Shown: positions 54,912 to 64,000 of the stretch, piece after piece
Layout: every line of letters begins with the position of its first letter
Position numbering within the stretch: position 1 is the stretch's first letter
Assembly (NCBI GenBank): GCA_018257865.1
Contig: JAEUBA010000034.1
Location: 124,001 to 188,000 of the forward strand
Length of the DNA stretch: 64,000 bases
Reading direction: 5' to 3'
Source: Stereocaulon alpinum
Lineage: Eukaryota > Ascomycota > Lecanoromycetes > Lecanorales > Stereocaulaceae
The notes under the pieces: generated by a model
The model's database searches: none
What the model saw: the letters and a program-made list of their open reading frames with translations, nothing else
What the model was told of the DNA's origin: nothing
Made by a program: the position numbers and the translations under genes

Positions 54912-56484
54912 TGTACATGCCGTGCAGACCCGTAATGGTTAAGGTAGGATGGCTCGATGGTTACCTTAGGTTGGCCTGATTCTTCGCAGGTAATAATTAA
55001 TAATAATTTAGTGAAGATCGAAAACGGACCAGCGACACAATACGGATTAGAATCATTGGAATCATTAATATTGTGGGATGTACTTGCCCTTCTGGCTGAA
55101 AGGATCCCGCGCCTCAGCCACACAGTCCCGTCCAATCATGACACTCGGTCGGTCATAGAGTACCGGTATGACCGGAGGGACGCGCTGTGCAGAAATTTCT
55201 TATTATGCGCAGGCATATGACTTGTAAGATGGACTTTAGAGTAGAGGAGGCGCGACTGGGATGTGTTGAAATAATGGAGCCGACGGATGGAAGGCACTAA
55301 AAAGAAGTCTACCCGCGAAGATTTTCCCCTTCAGCCATTCACGGCAGCCTCTACCCTCTTGTCCCCATCTTTTCCTCTCTTCTCTCGTTCCTCACGCCCC
55401 ATAGTCCAAACGAATCCAACGAATCAAGCCCACTCAAGCCATTAAAGCTTCTGCAACTTCCAAACGTGTAGGTGCCTATCGCAACCCCCCCGTAAGCATA
55501 CCTTAGGCCGCAGGGACCTGCATGTCTCCTGGAGCTGAACAGTCCAGCTTGGAATCGAGGCCCCTCCTCCGGATCCACCGCTGTCCCCAACAAATACAGC
55601 AACAAATACGACTTCAACACCTGTTACGCTGCACTGGCATAACACGAGCCACAAGACAGCAACAGCAACAGCAAAGCAGGACGGACCAGCACAACATCCA
55701 CCAGTCGGCTCACACGCACGGGAGATATTAAACACTCGAGGCTTTCTTGGGGCTAGTCTGCTGTGCTATATATCCGCACAGACTCCGAGCCAAAGTCCTG
55801 ACCTCCTTACCAAAAAGTCCACTTATCATCGTAGTGGGGATTCTAAAAGTCAACCGGGAAACACTCCTTCAAAGGTGGAGGTACTAGCAAAGCCTTAAAG
55901 GTAGGTACTTAACTCTTACCTACATATGTCGATGGTGTCTCAGATGTATCATCTCTAACTCAACGTCGTGCCTGATTAGCACCAACACAGTTTTTTTACC
56001 TTGTCGCCTCCCCCCGTTTCTTCTACACCCCGGATAATCCGAGACTGTCTTGGCCCTCACCTAGCCAAGGCTTGGATCTACGTGGCTGTTCACCCGAGTA
56101 CAAGTCAGATTACACGCGTCATTTCTGCTCCCTTCAATTTCCACCCTCCGCAAACCGGAAGCCGCACCAGCAAATACACACGGAAGCGCGTTTGTTTCAC
56201 CACAGTATCCACTTCATAGGCGCATATCAAATCCTTCGAACATCTCTCTATACCTCTTACATCTGAGACGTTCGGCTGAATAAATTCTTACCGAAACTCA
56301 ATCCTCTTCAAGCTTGTTGTACCACATGACCTTGTCGTCGATCATACCCATGTGTATTCCTCACCACACACTTTGACAGCGCTTCCAACCGTCGACACAC
56401 ATTACCCCTCGGCACCCAAAAGGAGGACCTGGTCTTTAGGTGCAACTCAAACTCGCACACCACCCGGGCGGTGTATTGTGCGCG
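54912..56484. promoter_or_regulatory. Long upstream region of the WOPR regulator gene
   Basis: About 1.6 kb directly upstream, and over 5 kb if the gene-poor stretch before it is counted, with no other gene. Pyrimidine-rich tracts (55350-55400, 55990-56040) and short ATG-started frames (e.g. 56001-56219, 56072-56266) lie in the likely 5' leader. WOR1/RYP1-type genes are known for very long upstream regions with many regulator sites and long leaders; applying that here is inference. Confidence 0.4.
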
Positions 56485-57511
56485 ATGAACACTGGGAAAG
56501 CGCCCGCCTGTGTACCAACATGGCGGGGCCACATCGAAACCACAAAGGATGCATTAATTATTTTTGAAGCTTGTTTTAACGGCACCCTGGCTCATTGTTT
56601 CCGTCGGCCACATGATCGGGAACGGAACTCGCTCATCGTCAGTGGAAATGTCTTCGTTTACGAGGAGGCAACCTCTGGCATTAAGAGATGGACCGATGGC
56701 ATACCTTGGAGCCCAAGCCGAATCTTGACTAATTTTCTCATCTATCGCCAACTCAACAGCCCTTTCCCACCCGGAGAGAAGAAGAGAGCTACGAAGCGGA
56801 GCCAGAGACCGATCAAAGCAGGCGAACAATATCCGACAAGTGCAAATTCAACTCCTACAACCGACGAAGCCAGACCTTTCCCTCCCGAATCGCCCAATAC
56901 ATCGAGCATTAAGGCGGAGGAGAGTCCGGACAAGGATGCCAATCGCGGTCTTGTTGGTTCGTTGGTGGACTCATATGAATTCAAGGAGAACGGGTTGCTC
57001 AAGAAGACCATGACCGTCACCGTCCACAATGTACAGCACCACCTGGTTTCCTATTACTCTTTAGACGACGCAAAGTACAATCTTAAAACACCTCGAGAGG
57101 ACCCTCTTCTGAAGGATATTCCAATTAGGGAAGCGCTACTGAATCAACCAAAGTTCAAGTTCCCAAACCTTGATGACGCTGGAGATGGGACGTACGAGCA
57201 AATGGAGGGATCGCAGAACCCTTACCCTACTTATTATCAGAATGGCTACGATCCATCAAGGATGTATTCCACTCCAAACGCTGGTATACAAGCTCCCCAA
57301 GTTTCGTCTCCAATAGGCTCTTACCATGGCGTGTACGCGCCAGCAGGTCCGCCTCCAGCTTCAGGTTCAGGCTATGCTTCGATAGCACCAACGACTGCTA
57401 ACTACGTTCAAACAGTTGGGCATGTGCAATACCCCCAGCACCAACCTCTCGGCCACCAACAGCCCTATTCACACATGAATCAGCAAGTGGTATCGCCGTA
57501 TCAGGGTCAGC

Positions 57512-57542
<31 letters not shown>

Positions 57543-57843
57543 CCATTATCAACCCCAACAGTATTCAGTGCAGGCAAGCCATTCTCAGGAGCAGCTACAG
57601 CATTCGAACTTTCAGCAGCAAGCCAGCGGCAACGCATTGCCACGGCCATCTGCAATGGAGTATCTCCCTCAAGAAGGCGGTGGCTTAGCCCACGACCCAT
57701 ACTCTTCAACAGCCATTAAGACGGAAGGCATGGCGCCCACGACTCAATCTCAGCAATGGTCAATGCCTGGTCCCGGGTACGCACAGCAATGGGGCCACCG
57801 GCAAGAGGGGCCACAGTATCCACCATACCGTGCTCAATCTTGA
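56485..57843 (+). CDS. SGE1: WOPR-domain transcription regulator (Gti1/Pac2; Wor1/Ryp1/Sge1 class)
   Basis: WOPR proteins are fungal DNA-binding master regulators of morphology, conidiation and host infection (Wor1 white-opaque switching, Ryp1 yeast phase, Sge1 effector expression). This single-exon gene encodes 452 aa. WOPRa covers about residues 10-90: WRGHIETTKDALIIFEACFN, RRPHDRERNSLIVSGNVFVY and KRWTDGIPWSPSRILTNFLI. WOPRb lies near residues 165-200: LVDSYEFKENGLLKKTMTVT followed by HLVSYYSLDDAKYN. A Lys-rich linker (EKKRATKRSQRPIK) may carry nuclear localisation. The C-terminal half is Gln/Pro/Tyr-rich, with an 11-residue poly-Gln run. In place of the usual Val-Pro, the WOPRa start reads LAHCFRRPHDRER. 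ATG 56485 is chosen because the upstream in-frame start at 56440 is GTG. Confidence 0.94.
57508..57540 (+). repeat. CAA/CAG trinucleotide run encoding poly-Gln
   Basis: One CAG and ten CAA codons in the C-terminal activation-type region of the WOPR regulator, followed by a His-His and more Gln. Length variation is likely between strains. Confidence 0.9.
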
Positions 57844-59311
57844 GGTGATTTGACTCCGGTGACAGCGTTTCCTCGACATCGCGGCGGGCATAGCACAGAC
57901 GTTAAGCTCCGCCGGAATTTGCCGGTCTCTAAACGACGCCTACATCAACCTGAGAGCATTTACGTTGGCGTTGCTCATCGTTGTCTACTCAATCGCAATA
58001 CCGCATATGCCAGAGGCGTTTTGGGCTTGTGTACTGTATCAGTCTAATGCATCTACGCGTAATTGGAAGTCTGAGGCTCTGCGCCAAATTGGTACTTGGT
58101 TTATTGCACATACATTTTTACATATCTACAGCTCGGTAACTCGCATACCTCCTCTCGGTCATCTGGAACCTCGCCTCTCCGAGTTCTTCTCCAACACCGA
58201 TTGTGCTTGGCGATGCCAGTGTTATCCTGTGAAATTGACCCTCAGGGACCTAAGGACCTTCGGCCGAGGCCTGGATCTCTTCCATGGCTCCCGTAATTTC
58301 AACGGCGCTTGCTTTGAATGAAATGCTGATCGGCCGGAGATATGGTGGTCCGCCCCCAACTGCACGATTAGCAACATGCTGCATTACTATTGCCGACTAC
58401 CGACGACAGGAACTTGTTGAGTACGAGTCTTGGTTATTGGTGCATGCAAATGGCGTTGCGTGCCACCGTGCGCGTAAGAAGCAGCCTTAGCGTGCGTTGA
58501 TCGCAGTTCGACTGTGCCTGGAAGACTATTAGGGCTTGGCAGACCCTACCAAGGCCTCGGCGGAGGGCTCTCCGCTCTTCGGAGACATGGCAGAGGAAGA
58601 CGAGAGCATGAAGGAGAACTCGGCTGAATTGCGCAGAGATCAATGAATAGTGATATTACTAAGAGTAGAATAGATAGGGATAATGATAAAAGTCATGGAA
58701 CGCATGCATTTACCGAGTATGACCGTTCGGCCTGCTTCATTTGCTCAAGCGCAACGCAATGCGCAAATGCACTTCTTACGTACCTAGATTGATTACCTAC
58801 CTTAACTACAAGGAAGTAACGGAAACAGGCCGCTATTAGCGTAATGATCAGCAGCGAACCATCTTCTCGGGATATTCTTTTTCGAGCCTTGACACTGCTG
58901 ATCTTTGAATAGTCTGAGTCAAAAGGCTTCAATCTGATAGAAGCGGCACAAGTCAAGGTTGATATCGTTACATAAATTGACTCGTGCTAGTTCTATGAGC
59001 ATTGTTTGCACCGAGGTCTGACCACCACATGTCGGCATGTCCAACGAGAGACAACGTGGCAGCCTGGCAGGTGAAGGATAATTCAGCCTTACAGGTCACC
59101 AGTTCCCCATCACATCACCTTTCCATTGACAGAAGCGGCAGCTATATGCGACACCAATCATTTCTCTCGCTTGCTGAAACAGCAACGCGCTTTTGAAACA
59201 GTAGAACTATCTTATCCGCCAATATCGTGCAGTCCCGATCTGCATTTGCCAGCACATCTTGGCTTTGAGCCGCTCCACATATTTATTGAAGTGGTGTGAG
59301 ACCATCATGCA
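57844..59311. other. Intergenic, 1.47 kb
   Basis: 3' region of the WOPR gene and 5' region of the cardiolipin synthase gene; no gene supported. A TTACGTACCTAGATTGATTA / CCTACCTTAAC cluster occurs near 58777-58806. Confidence 0.5.
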
Positions 59312-60434
59312 ATGGCATCTGCAGCTTCTACTTTTGCGTCGCGTGCTCTTCGATTAAAGGGAGTGCCACGGTGTGCGCTACCAAGAAGGGGGCTGGGGAT
59401 AACTCCTCGGGAGAGTACGGGCATTGCGACTCGGAAGAGGGGGTTTGCAAGGTGGACGGGGCATGAGAGAATACGCAGTGCCAGTGAAGGAGCAGGCGGC
59501 AGATGTGATGGACAGGGCCATGGCTTGCTGCCCAAGAATGGCGCTCATAGACGGCTTACCCAACAGCAATGTTCAATCACATATGGGGGCCAGCACTTGA
59601 GATGTTTGTCTGATAACTGTCCCCGTGGGCCAGAACCGCAAGAGCCAAAGAAGAAGTCAGCCACCAACACACATACCTCGTTACCGCTATGACCATCGCT
59701 GACCCCAAATCTCCTTCCCAACAGGAAAACACCCCTCTCCACCCTTCTCCCTTCTCACGAGAACATTTACACTCTTCCCAACATTCTCACCTTCTCACGC
59801 CTCATCGCCGCTCCAGTCGTCGGCTACCTAATCATTCATGACCTACACATCCCCGCTTTAAGCCTCTTCATCTATGCAGGCGTCACGGATTTGGTGGATG
59901 GATGGATCGCAAGGAGATGGGGGCTGCAGACCGTGGTGGGGACCGTGATTGATCCCATGGCCGATAAGGCGCTTATGACTGTTGTGACGGTTTGCTTGGC
60001 TGTCAAGGGGGTTTTGCCTGGTTAGTGCACCTATAAACGGCCATGCAAGCGACCAAGGTCAGGGTGCTAACATGATATGACCTTGCATTACAGTGACCCT
60101 AGCAGTTATCATCCTAGGCCGCGACGTTCTCCTTGGACTGTCAGCCTTTTACTACCGCTACATTTCGCTCCCACCTCCACGCACCCTGGCCCGATATTGG
60201 GATTTCTCCCTACCTTCAGCCGAAGTGCGGCCCACGAGGATATCCAAGATCAACACATTCCTACAATTAGGTTTGATTGGTGTTACAATGAGTGGATTGG
60301 CCATGGGAGGTTTGGGAGAGACGGGACAGGCTATGCTGGAGATTAGTTGGTGGATTGTGGGTGCTACAACCATTTGGAGTGGGGGGAGCTATATCTGGGG
60401 CAAGGATGCGGTTAGGATCATTAGCAGGAGATGA
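59312..60434 (+). CDS. CRD1: Cardiolipin synthase (CMP-forming)
   Basis: Crd1 joins CDP-diacylglycerol and phosphatidylglycerol to cardiolipin in the inner mitochondrial membrane. Exons 59312-59655, 59725-60020 and 60094-60434 give 326 aa. The first ~115 residues are Arg/Gly-rich, presequence-like. The catalytic part begins HENIYT then LPNILTFSRLIAAPVVGYLI. The CDP-alcohol phosphatidyltransferase signature D-x2-DG-x2-AR-x8-G-x3-D-x3-D is intact in TDLVDGWIARRWGLQTVVGT and VIDPMADK. Later come LGRDVLLGL, ARYWDFSLPSAEVRPT and KINTFLQLGLIG. Intron 1 uses a GTCAGC donor; unspliced, the frame hits TGA at 59690. It is the only splice I found that keeps the frame. Exons 2 and 3 each switch from C/A-rich to G/T-rich third positions. 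Confidence 0.92.
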
Positions 60435-61308
60435 TGACGGAGTCATCGAGATGGCCGTGGAGTTGGGCTTGTCTCACAATCGATGATATAGAGATAACGA
60501 AGCTGGGGAATAGACATTGGAGCATTGTATGCGGATCTTGTCATTGAAACAGCACATGTCCAAGCTGATGACCCTACTTTGACAAGATTGCTTGAGGCCC
60601 AGGCATTGTCAACTTCAAGTGAAACTCCCCTTAACAAACTCCATGTGTTCACACAAAGCTTGAGCCCCAAGACATGTGAATGTAGCGTGTGAAGCCATCG
60701 CGCTCCGCCTCACCCAAGCTTTTTTGATCCATTTACAAAGTCCAAAGTGGTCGTTCTTCTTATCAGACACAAGTACCCGTGTAACTTAGATCCTGTTCCA
60801 TCGACAATAAACTTTGCGGACTGCAGGCGACCCGATTGGTCAGCGGGAAGGGGAGAGCATCCAAACCCTTCCAATCAAAGTCATCCTCAGAACACGTTTT
60901 TCCCAACCCATTGCAATGTCCAGACAAATTCAGCGACCTCAACACGAGCTCCCTTTCCCTCCCCTTTCCCTGAAAGCCAAAGCCAATCGAACCGCGATGC
61001 AGAGCACTCAAACCCGACAATGATATCTAGCAACGTCTTTCCAGCCTATGGAGACGGCTTCAGCCGGAGCTGGCCAGGCTGAAGGAACAGTGGCGGTGCG
61101 CAAGGCTACGCTCAAACCCCAGCCTCATACACTGAAGAAGCTCCTCCTTGAGTTCTCCTCGAGAACCTACAATCTTCGACAATAGCAACCGGCGCTACAA
61201 TCCAACGTCGTCTAGCTGAGCATTGGCAGCATCTCGGTAACCCTCGATAAGAGTCCAGCAACTCAGCAGTTCCTTTCCCAGGTCCCAGAGGTACTAGAGC
61301 CCACCAAC
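60435..61308. other. Intergenic, no gene supported
   Basis: About 870 bp between cardiolipin synthase and the unknown three-exon gene. A short plus-strand frame at 60916-61023 precedes the gene and may be in its leader. Confidence 0.5.
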
Positions 61309-62298
61309 ATGGCTGCAACCGGGAGTACTGCAGGCGTCGTCGGCGTCGCATATGTGGGTTTTATCCTAGCAGCTAAGCTCTTCACCTTTGGCACAATCAT
61401 TGCCAGCGCCGACGGATCCATCATCGCTATCGCCGAGGCCGTCGCTCTGGTTCGTCGTTATTGACAGAATTGGTGAATATTATTGGCGAATGGCTAGTCG
61501 GGGTTGCAGGTCGCTTCGAAGACGGCGCTGTTGAAGATGAAAGAGGTCGTGCATATATGGCAGGAAGCGTTCGAAAAAGTGGATAGAGTGATAGCAAGAA
61601 GGATGCCAAATGTTAGTACGGAGGATGAGAATCTGGTCACTCGAGCCTCGTTGCTGTTGGAGCGTCTTACGTGGCCGGTTATGCGACCAAAGGTGGGGTT
61701 ACTCCGAAAGCTACGTTGTTGCCGATGCTTCACCCACTCATCTTTGCCTGGCTGGTAATTAGGAAAGTAAGCTATCAATGGATTGCACAGGCTACACGTT
61801 CTACAGGATGATACGGTTTTATTGTTCGACAGATCAGAGACCTTACGAGTGATAGCAAGCAAGAGGTCGCTTCTAGAGGCTCTAAGGCAGCCTGACAAGG
61901 AATACAAGAGCAAATGTGCAAGGCTGAGAGAAGCTCTCCAACTTCTCCTGGAAGATATCTCCGAGGTTTTCATGATGTCGACACCAACAATGTCGAGCGC
62001 ATTGAAAATTGAAGCCGTTGTCCCCAACGGGAGTGTCCGAGCTGTTTTCAAGCCTCCGCTTATGCGACAATGGCCCTATGAAGAGCTCCAATCATCTTCA
62101 GAGCGAGAAGCCCACAACGGGAACCATGATAGAGAGCCTGCACTACAAAAAGTCAAAGGGCTTTGTAACAGGCTCTTCGCCGACCTGCTTGCGGTAGATG
62201 ACGCTAGATTACATCAGGTTAACGCAGATTGTTGGTCTACAATTAGGCAAGAAACTCAGATGACTCCTTTCACGAAGTCAGCCAGTTGGACCAAATAA
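61309..62298 (+). CDS. Hypothetical three-exon protein
   Basis: Exons 61309-61449, 61510-61697 and 61791-62298 join in frame to 278 aa with a natural stop. Donors are GTTCGT and GTTACT, weaker than most in the window. The first ~50 residues are hydrophobic and Ala/Gly-rich (GVVGVAYVGFILAAKLFTFG, SIIAIAEAVALVASKTALLK), followed by helical charged sequence (EVVHIWQEAFEKVDRVIARR, FDRSETLRVIASKRSLLEAL, LREALQLLLEDISEVFMM). The layout resembles the helical N-terminal domains that precede NACHT or ankyrin modules in fungal NLR-like proteins, but no such module follows. A coding-like frame continues to 62519 in another phase, so the true 3' end may be longer through another intron. Confidence 0.5.
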
Positions 62299-63045
62299 GC
62301 ATCGAGAAGTGTTTGGAGAATCTTGCGGTCACTATGATGGTTCAGGCGCCTGAGCCCAATTCAGCTGAACCGTCTACTTGTCTACCTATTGGGCCATACA
62401 AATCACTCAACAATATCGAGTTGCCAGAAGGGCGACCCAGGCACGAAGCTTCCAACCTTCCTGCACACGGTCAGAAATTAGATAGTGCTATTGTGGTGGG
62501 CCTAGCGGTACCTGGCTAGCGAGTAGAACGGTATGACATGAAAGACGTAGGAGAACTTCGTAGGGTGATCATCCTGGGCGTAGATCTGTACGAATGAGAG
62601 AAGAGAGACAAGACGCCACAGCTGCCGAACGTACCTTGACCACAGAGACTCTTGCACTAAAGACACAATCGTTCCGTCAGAGCTTCGATGTGGCGGAGAC
62701 GGCACGAAAGTAAGTCACTGCTCTCTGACTGTCCACTACTAGATAGCATACTCTTTTCCCTCTTCCCGAGTATAGAACAGATTTGGTTTGCAGCGTGACT
62801 CTGGCAAATTCGAAATTCTCCTCCTTTCCACCACTTATGTACCTGGCTGTATACCATCCAGTTACTGCGCGAAAGCCCCTCAAACCACACATGGTACACC
62901 TTTGGTGTTCGAAGCAAAAGTTGTGAAGAACGTCATTCTGGTCTATGTTACCATCTGCGGAAAACCACCTTGCTAATTCCTTCTCTCAGCGAAGCTAACA
63001 CTGATAATTGAGAAGGTGTTGCCTCAAGGTCGATGATAGACACGT
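62299..63045. other. Spacer with coding-like ORF 62286-62519
   Basis: The ORF at its start (CLENLAVTMMVQAPEPNSAE) may be the missing end of the preceding gene. The rest holds no supported gene; the 5' exon(s) of the zinc-finger gene may lie here. Confidence 0.35.
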
Positions 63046-63693
63046 TTGCATTCACCGGGATATCCATACATGTCCTGTAAACAATACAACATGGAACGCC
63101 ACATGAAATCCCACCTTGCCTCGCACACAGTAAGAGTTTATGACTGCCCTGGCCGAGACTGTGCACGGCAGGGCGAGTATGGCTTTGCGAGAAAAGATCA
63201 TTCAGTAGAGCACCTGGGTAACGTGCGTTTAAAGAACATCCCTCAGTCGCAAGGCTATCAGGGAAATGTACCCTTATCAGGGACGGCCAGCTCCTTAAGG
63301 GCTCTACCGACACATACGAAACCCCAGTGTCATTTTTCCAATGAAAAACCAGACGGCTTACGTGGACCGCATGACCTTAGGCGTCATATAGAAAATAAGC
63401 ACAGCAGGAACGGCAAGGCATGGATATACAAAGCTCGATCACGGGACCAGACAAATCTCTCGGAATGCAAAACTTGTACTGAAGGCAAACGCTGTGGGGC
63501 GTATTATGATGCCGCCGCTTATATTCGTAGAGTACTTTTGCATGCTATAGGGAAGGGGCATAAAGGGATGAGCAAGAACAATAGGTCGTGGAGAGGCACT
63601 GGCGCAGGAGACGATTCTCCAATGGAGATATTGGAACTTTGGATTGATGATATTGAAGAAGACATTGAGCCGCATCCAAAACAATGGGAGTGA
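63046..63693 (+). CDS. C2H2-type zinc-finger protein, fungal family (5' end uncertain)
   Basis: The open frame of 215 codons shows the fungal multi-finger family: KQYNMERHMKSH, then VYDCPGRDCARQGEYGFARK with DHSVEHLGNVRLKNIP, a divergent finger CHFSNEKPDGLRGPHDLRRH and ENKH, and the conserved KAWIYKARSRDQTNLSECKT with CGAYYDAAAYIRRVLLHA. The acidic end contains SPMEILELWIDDIEEDIEPH. Such proteins are common near NLR-like genes in filamentous fungi; function is unknown. The usual N-terminus and first finger cysteines are not in this frame. Either an upstream exon is missing from my model or the gene is truncated; the first ATG-like start is not reliable. Confidence 0.6.
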   Translation: MHSPGYPYMSCKQYNMERHMKSHLASHTVRVYDCPGRDCARQGEYGFARKDHSVEHLGNVRLKNIPQSQGYQGNVPLSGTASSLRALPTHTKPQCHFSNEKPDGLRGPHDLRRHIENKHSRNGKAWIYKARSRDQTNLSECKTCTEGKRCGAYYDAAAYIRRVLLHAIGKGHKGMSKNNRSWRGTGAGDDSPMEILELWIDDIEEDIEPHPKQWE

Positions 63694-64000
63694 TGGTGAT
63701 GGAGTGATATTCACGGTGTGCAACGACCATTCAACTTATTCACGAGAGGCTGTGGGATACTAGACGCCGGATTCTAGGATGGCTCGGATACTTGGATCAA
63801 GCAAATGAGGTACGTCGGTCTCGTATTACGTGGATGACAGTGAATATATGAGAATCTGTCATCTTGCAACTTTGTCTACTATCCTGGAGCCTTTTTCTCG
63901 TTCTTTGTTCTATAATCATACAAATGCTGATTCGCGCAGGTGCCACAGATAAAGTGTTAGCAGGGACTAAACAACGGAATCGTGGGTTAAGACGATGACT
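63694..64000. other. Window end, nothing seen
   Basis: About 300 bp after the zinc-finger gene with no supported feature. Confidence 0.5.

Noticed and set aside
59690..59692. Stop-codon readthrough in cardiolipin synthase
   Set aside because: A 69-bp intron with an acceptable donor and a good branch/acceptor removes the TGA and keeps the frame, so splicing is the simpler explanation.

Overview
This window is nuclear DNA of a filamentous ascomycete fungus (Pezizomycotina). The evidence is a set of single-copy eukaryotic housekeeping genes with many short introns (mostly 45-100 bp, GT...AG, CTRAY-like branch sites) and several fungus-specific families: WOPR regulator, Knr4/Smi1, Mmm1, Loc1, the alpha-aminoadipate lysine gene LYS1, and a PNRC/Edc1-like protein. 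No bacterial-type operons, CRISPR array, rRNA or convincing tRNA was seen. Exon coordinates were derived by hand from splice signals, reading frame and family resemblance; no alignment was run.

Layout. 0-5.6 kb: 3' end of ribosomal protein uL23, cohesin loader Scc4/Mau2, an EMB8-type alpha/beta hydrolase and ribosome-assembly factor Loc1. 5.6-7.4 kb: no clean gene, only broken coding-like pieces. 7.5-13 kb: a secreted GPI-anchored protein and a vacuolar-type amino acid transporter, both on the minus strand; the transporter diverges from eRF1 (13.8-15.3 kb). 16.4-21.4 kb: a CorA/Alr-type Mg2+ transporter and a PNRC/Edc1-like decapping-activator candidate. 21.8-24.4 kb: a candidate decayed transposable element with diverged terminal inverted repeats, a nested 258-bp MITE and a broken gene. 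24.7-27.4 kb: RBX1, SPC1 and an HTD2-like dehydratase packed tightly. 28.5-34.3 kb: accessory block with two F-box-like genes and two poorly resolved fungal-specific genes. 35.7-45.4 kb: MMM1, a GDP-mannose transporter, LYS1, a PLP1/TXNDC9-like protein and KNR4. 46.7-51.1 kb: repeat-rich tract with a 64-bp minisatellite, two dispersed 260-bp repeats, an F-box-like relic and a tandem duplication. 51.1-56.5 kb: gene-poor, ending at the WOPR master-regulator gene. 59.3-63.7 kb: cardiolipin synthase, an unknown three-exon gene and a C2H2 zinc-finger gene.

How the genes relate. Most neighbours are unrelated housekeeping genes, arranged as divergent pairs (SCC4/hydrolase, AVT/SUP45, SPC1/HTD2, LYS1/PLP1) or convergent pairs (hydrolase/LOC1 only 63 bp apart). 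Loose themes exist: translation and ribosome assembly (uL23, Loc1, eRF1), secretory pathway and cell wall (Spc1, GDP-mannose transporter, Knr4), and mitochondrial lipid biology (Mmm1, cardiolipin synthase, Htd2-like). No biosynthetic cluster is evident.

The most unusual observations are: (1) the decayed element at 21.8-24.4 kb whose gene has a PCxxC motif and two premature stops; (2) a minisatellite with a near-invariant 63-64 bp period; (3) an abrupt switch of synonymous-site composition from C/A-rich to G/T-rich inside at least five genes; (4) tiny exons (5 nt last exon in eRF1, 8 nt first exon in KNR4, 16 and 28 nt in MMM1); and (5) repeated use of GTC- splice donors, one of which removes an in-frame TGA in cardiolipin synthase.
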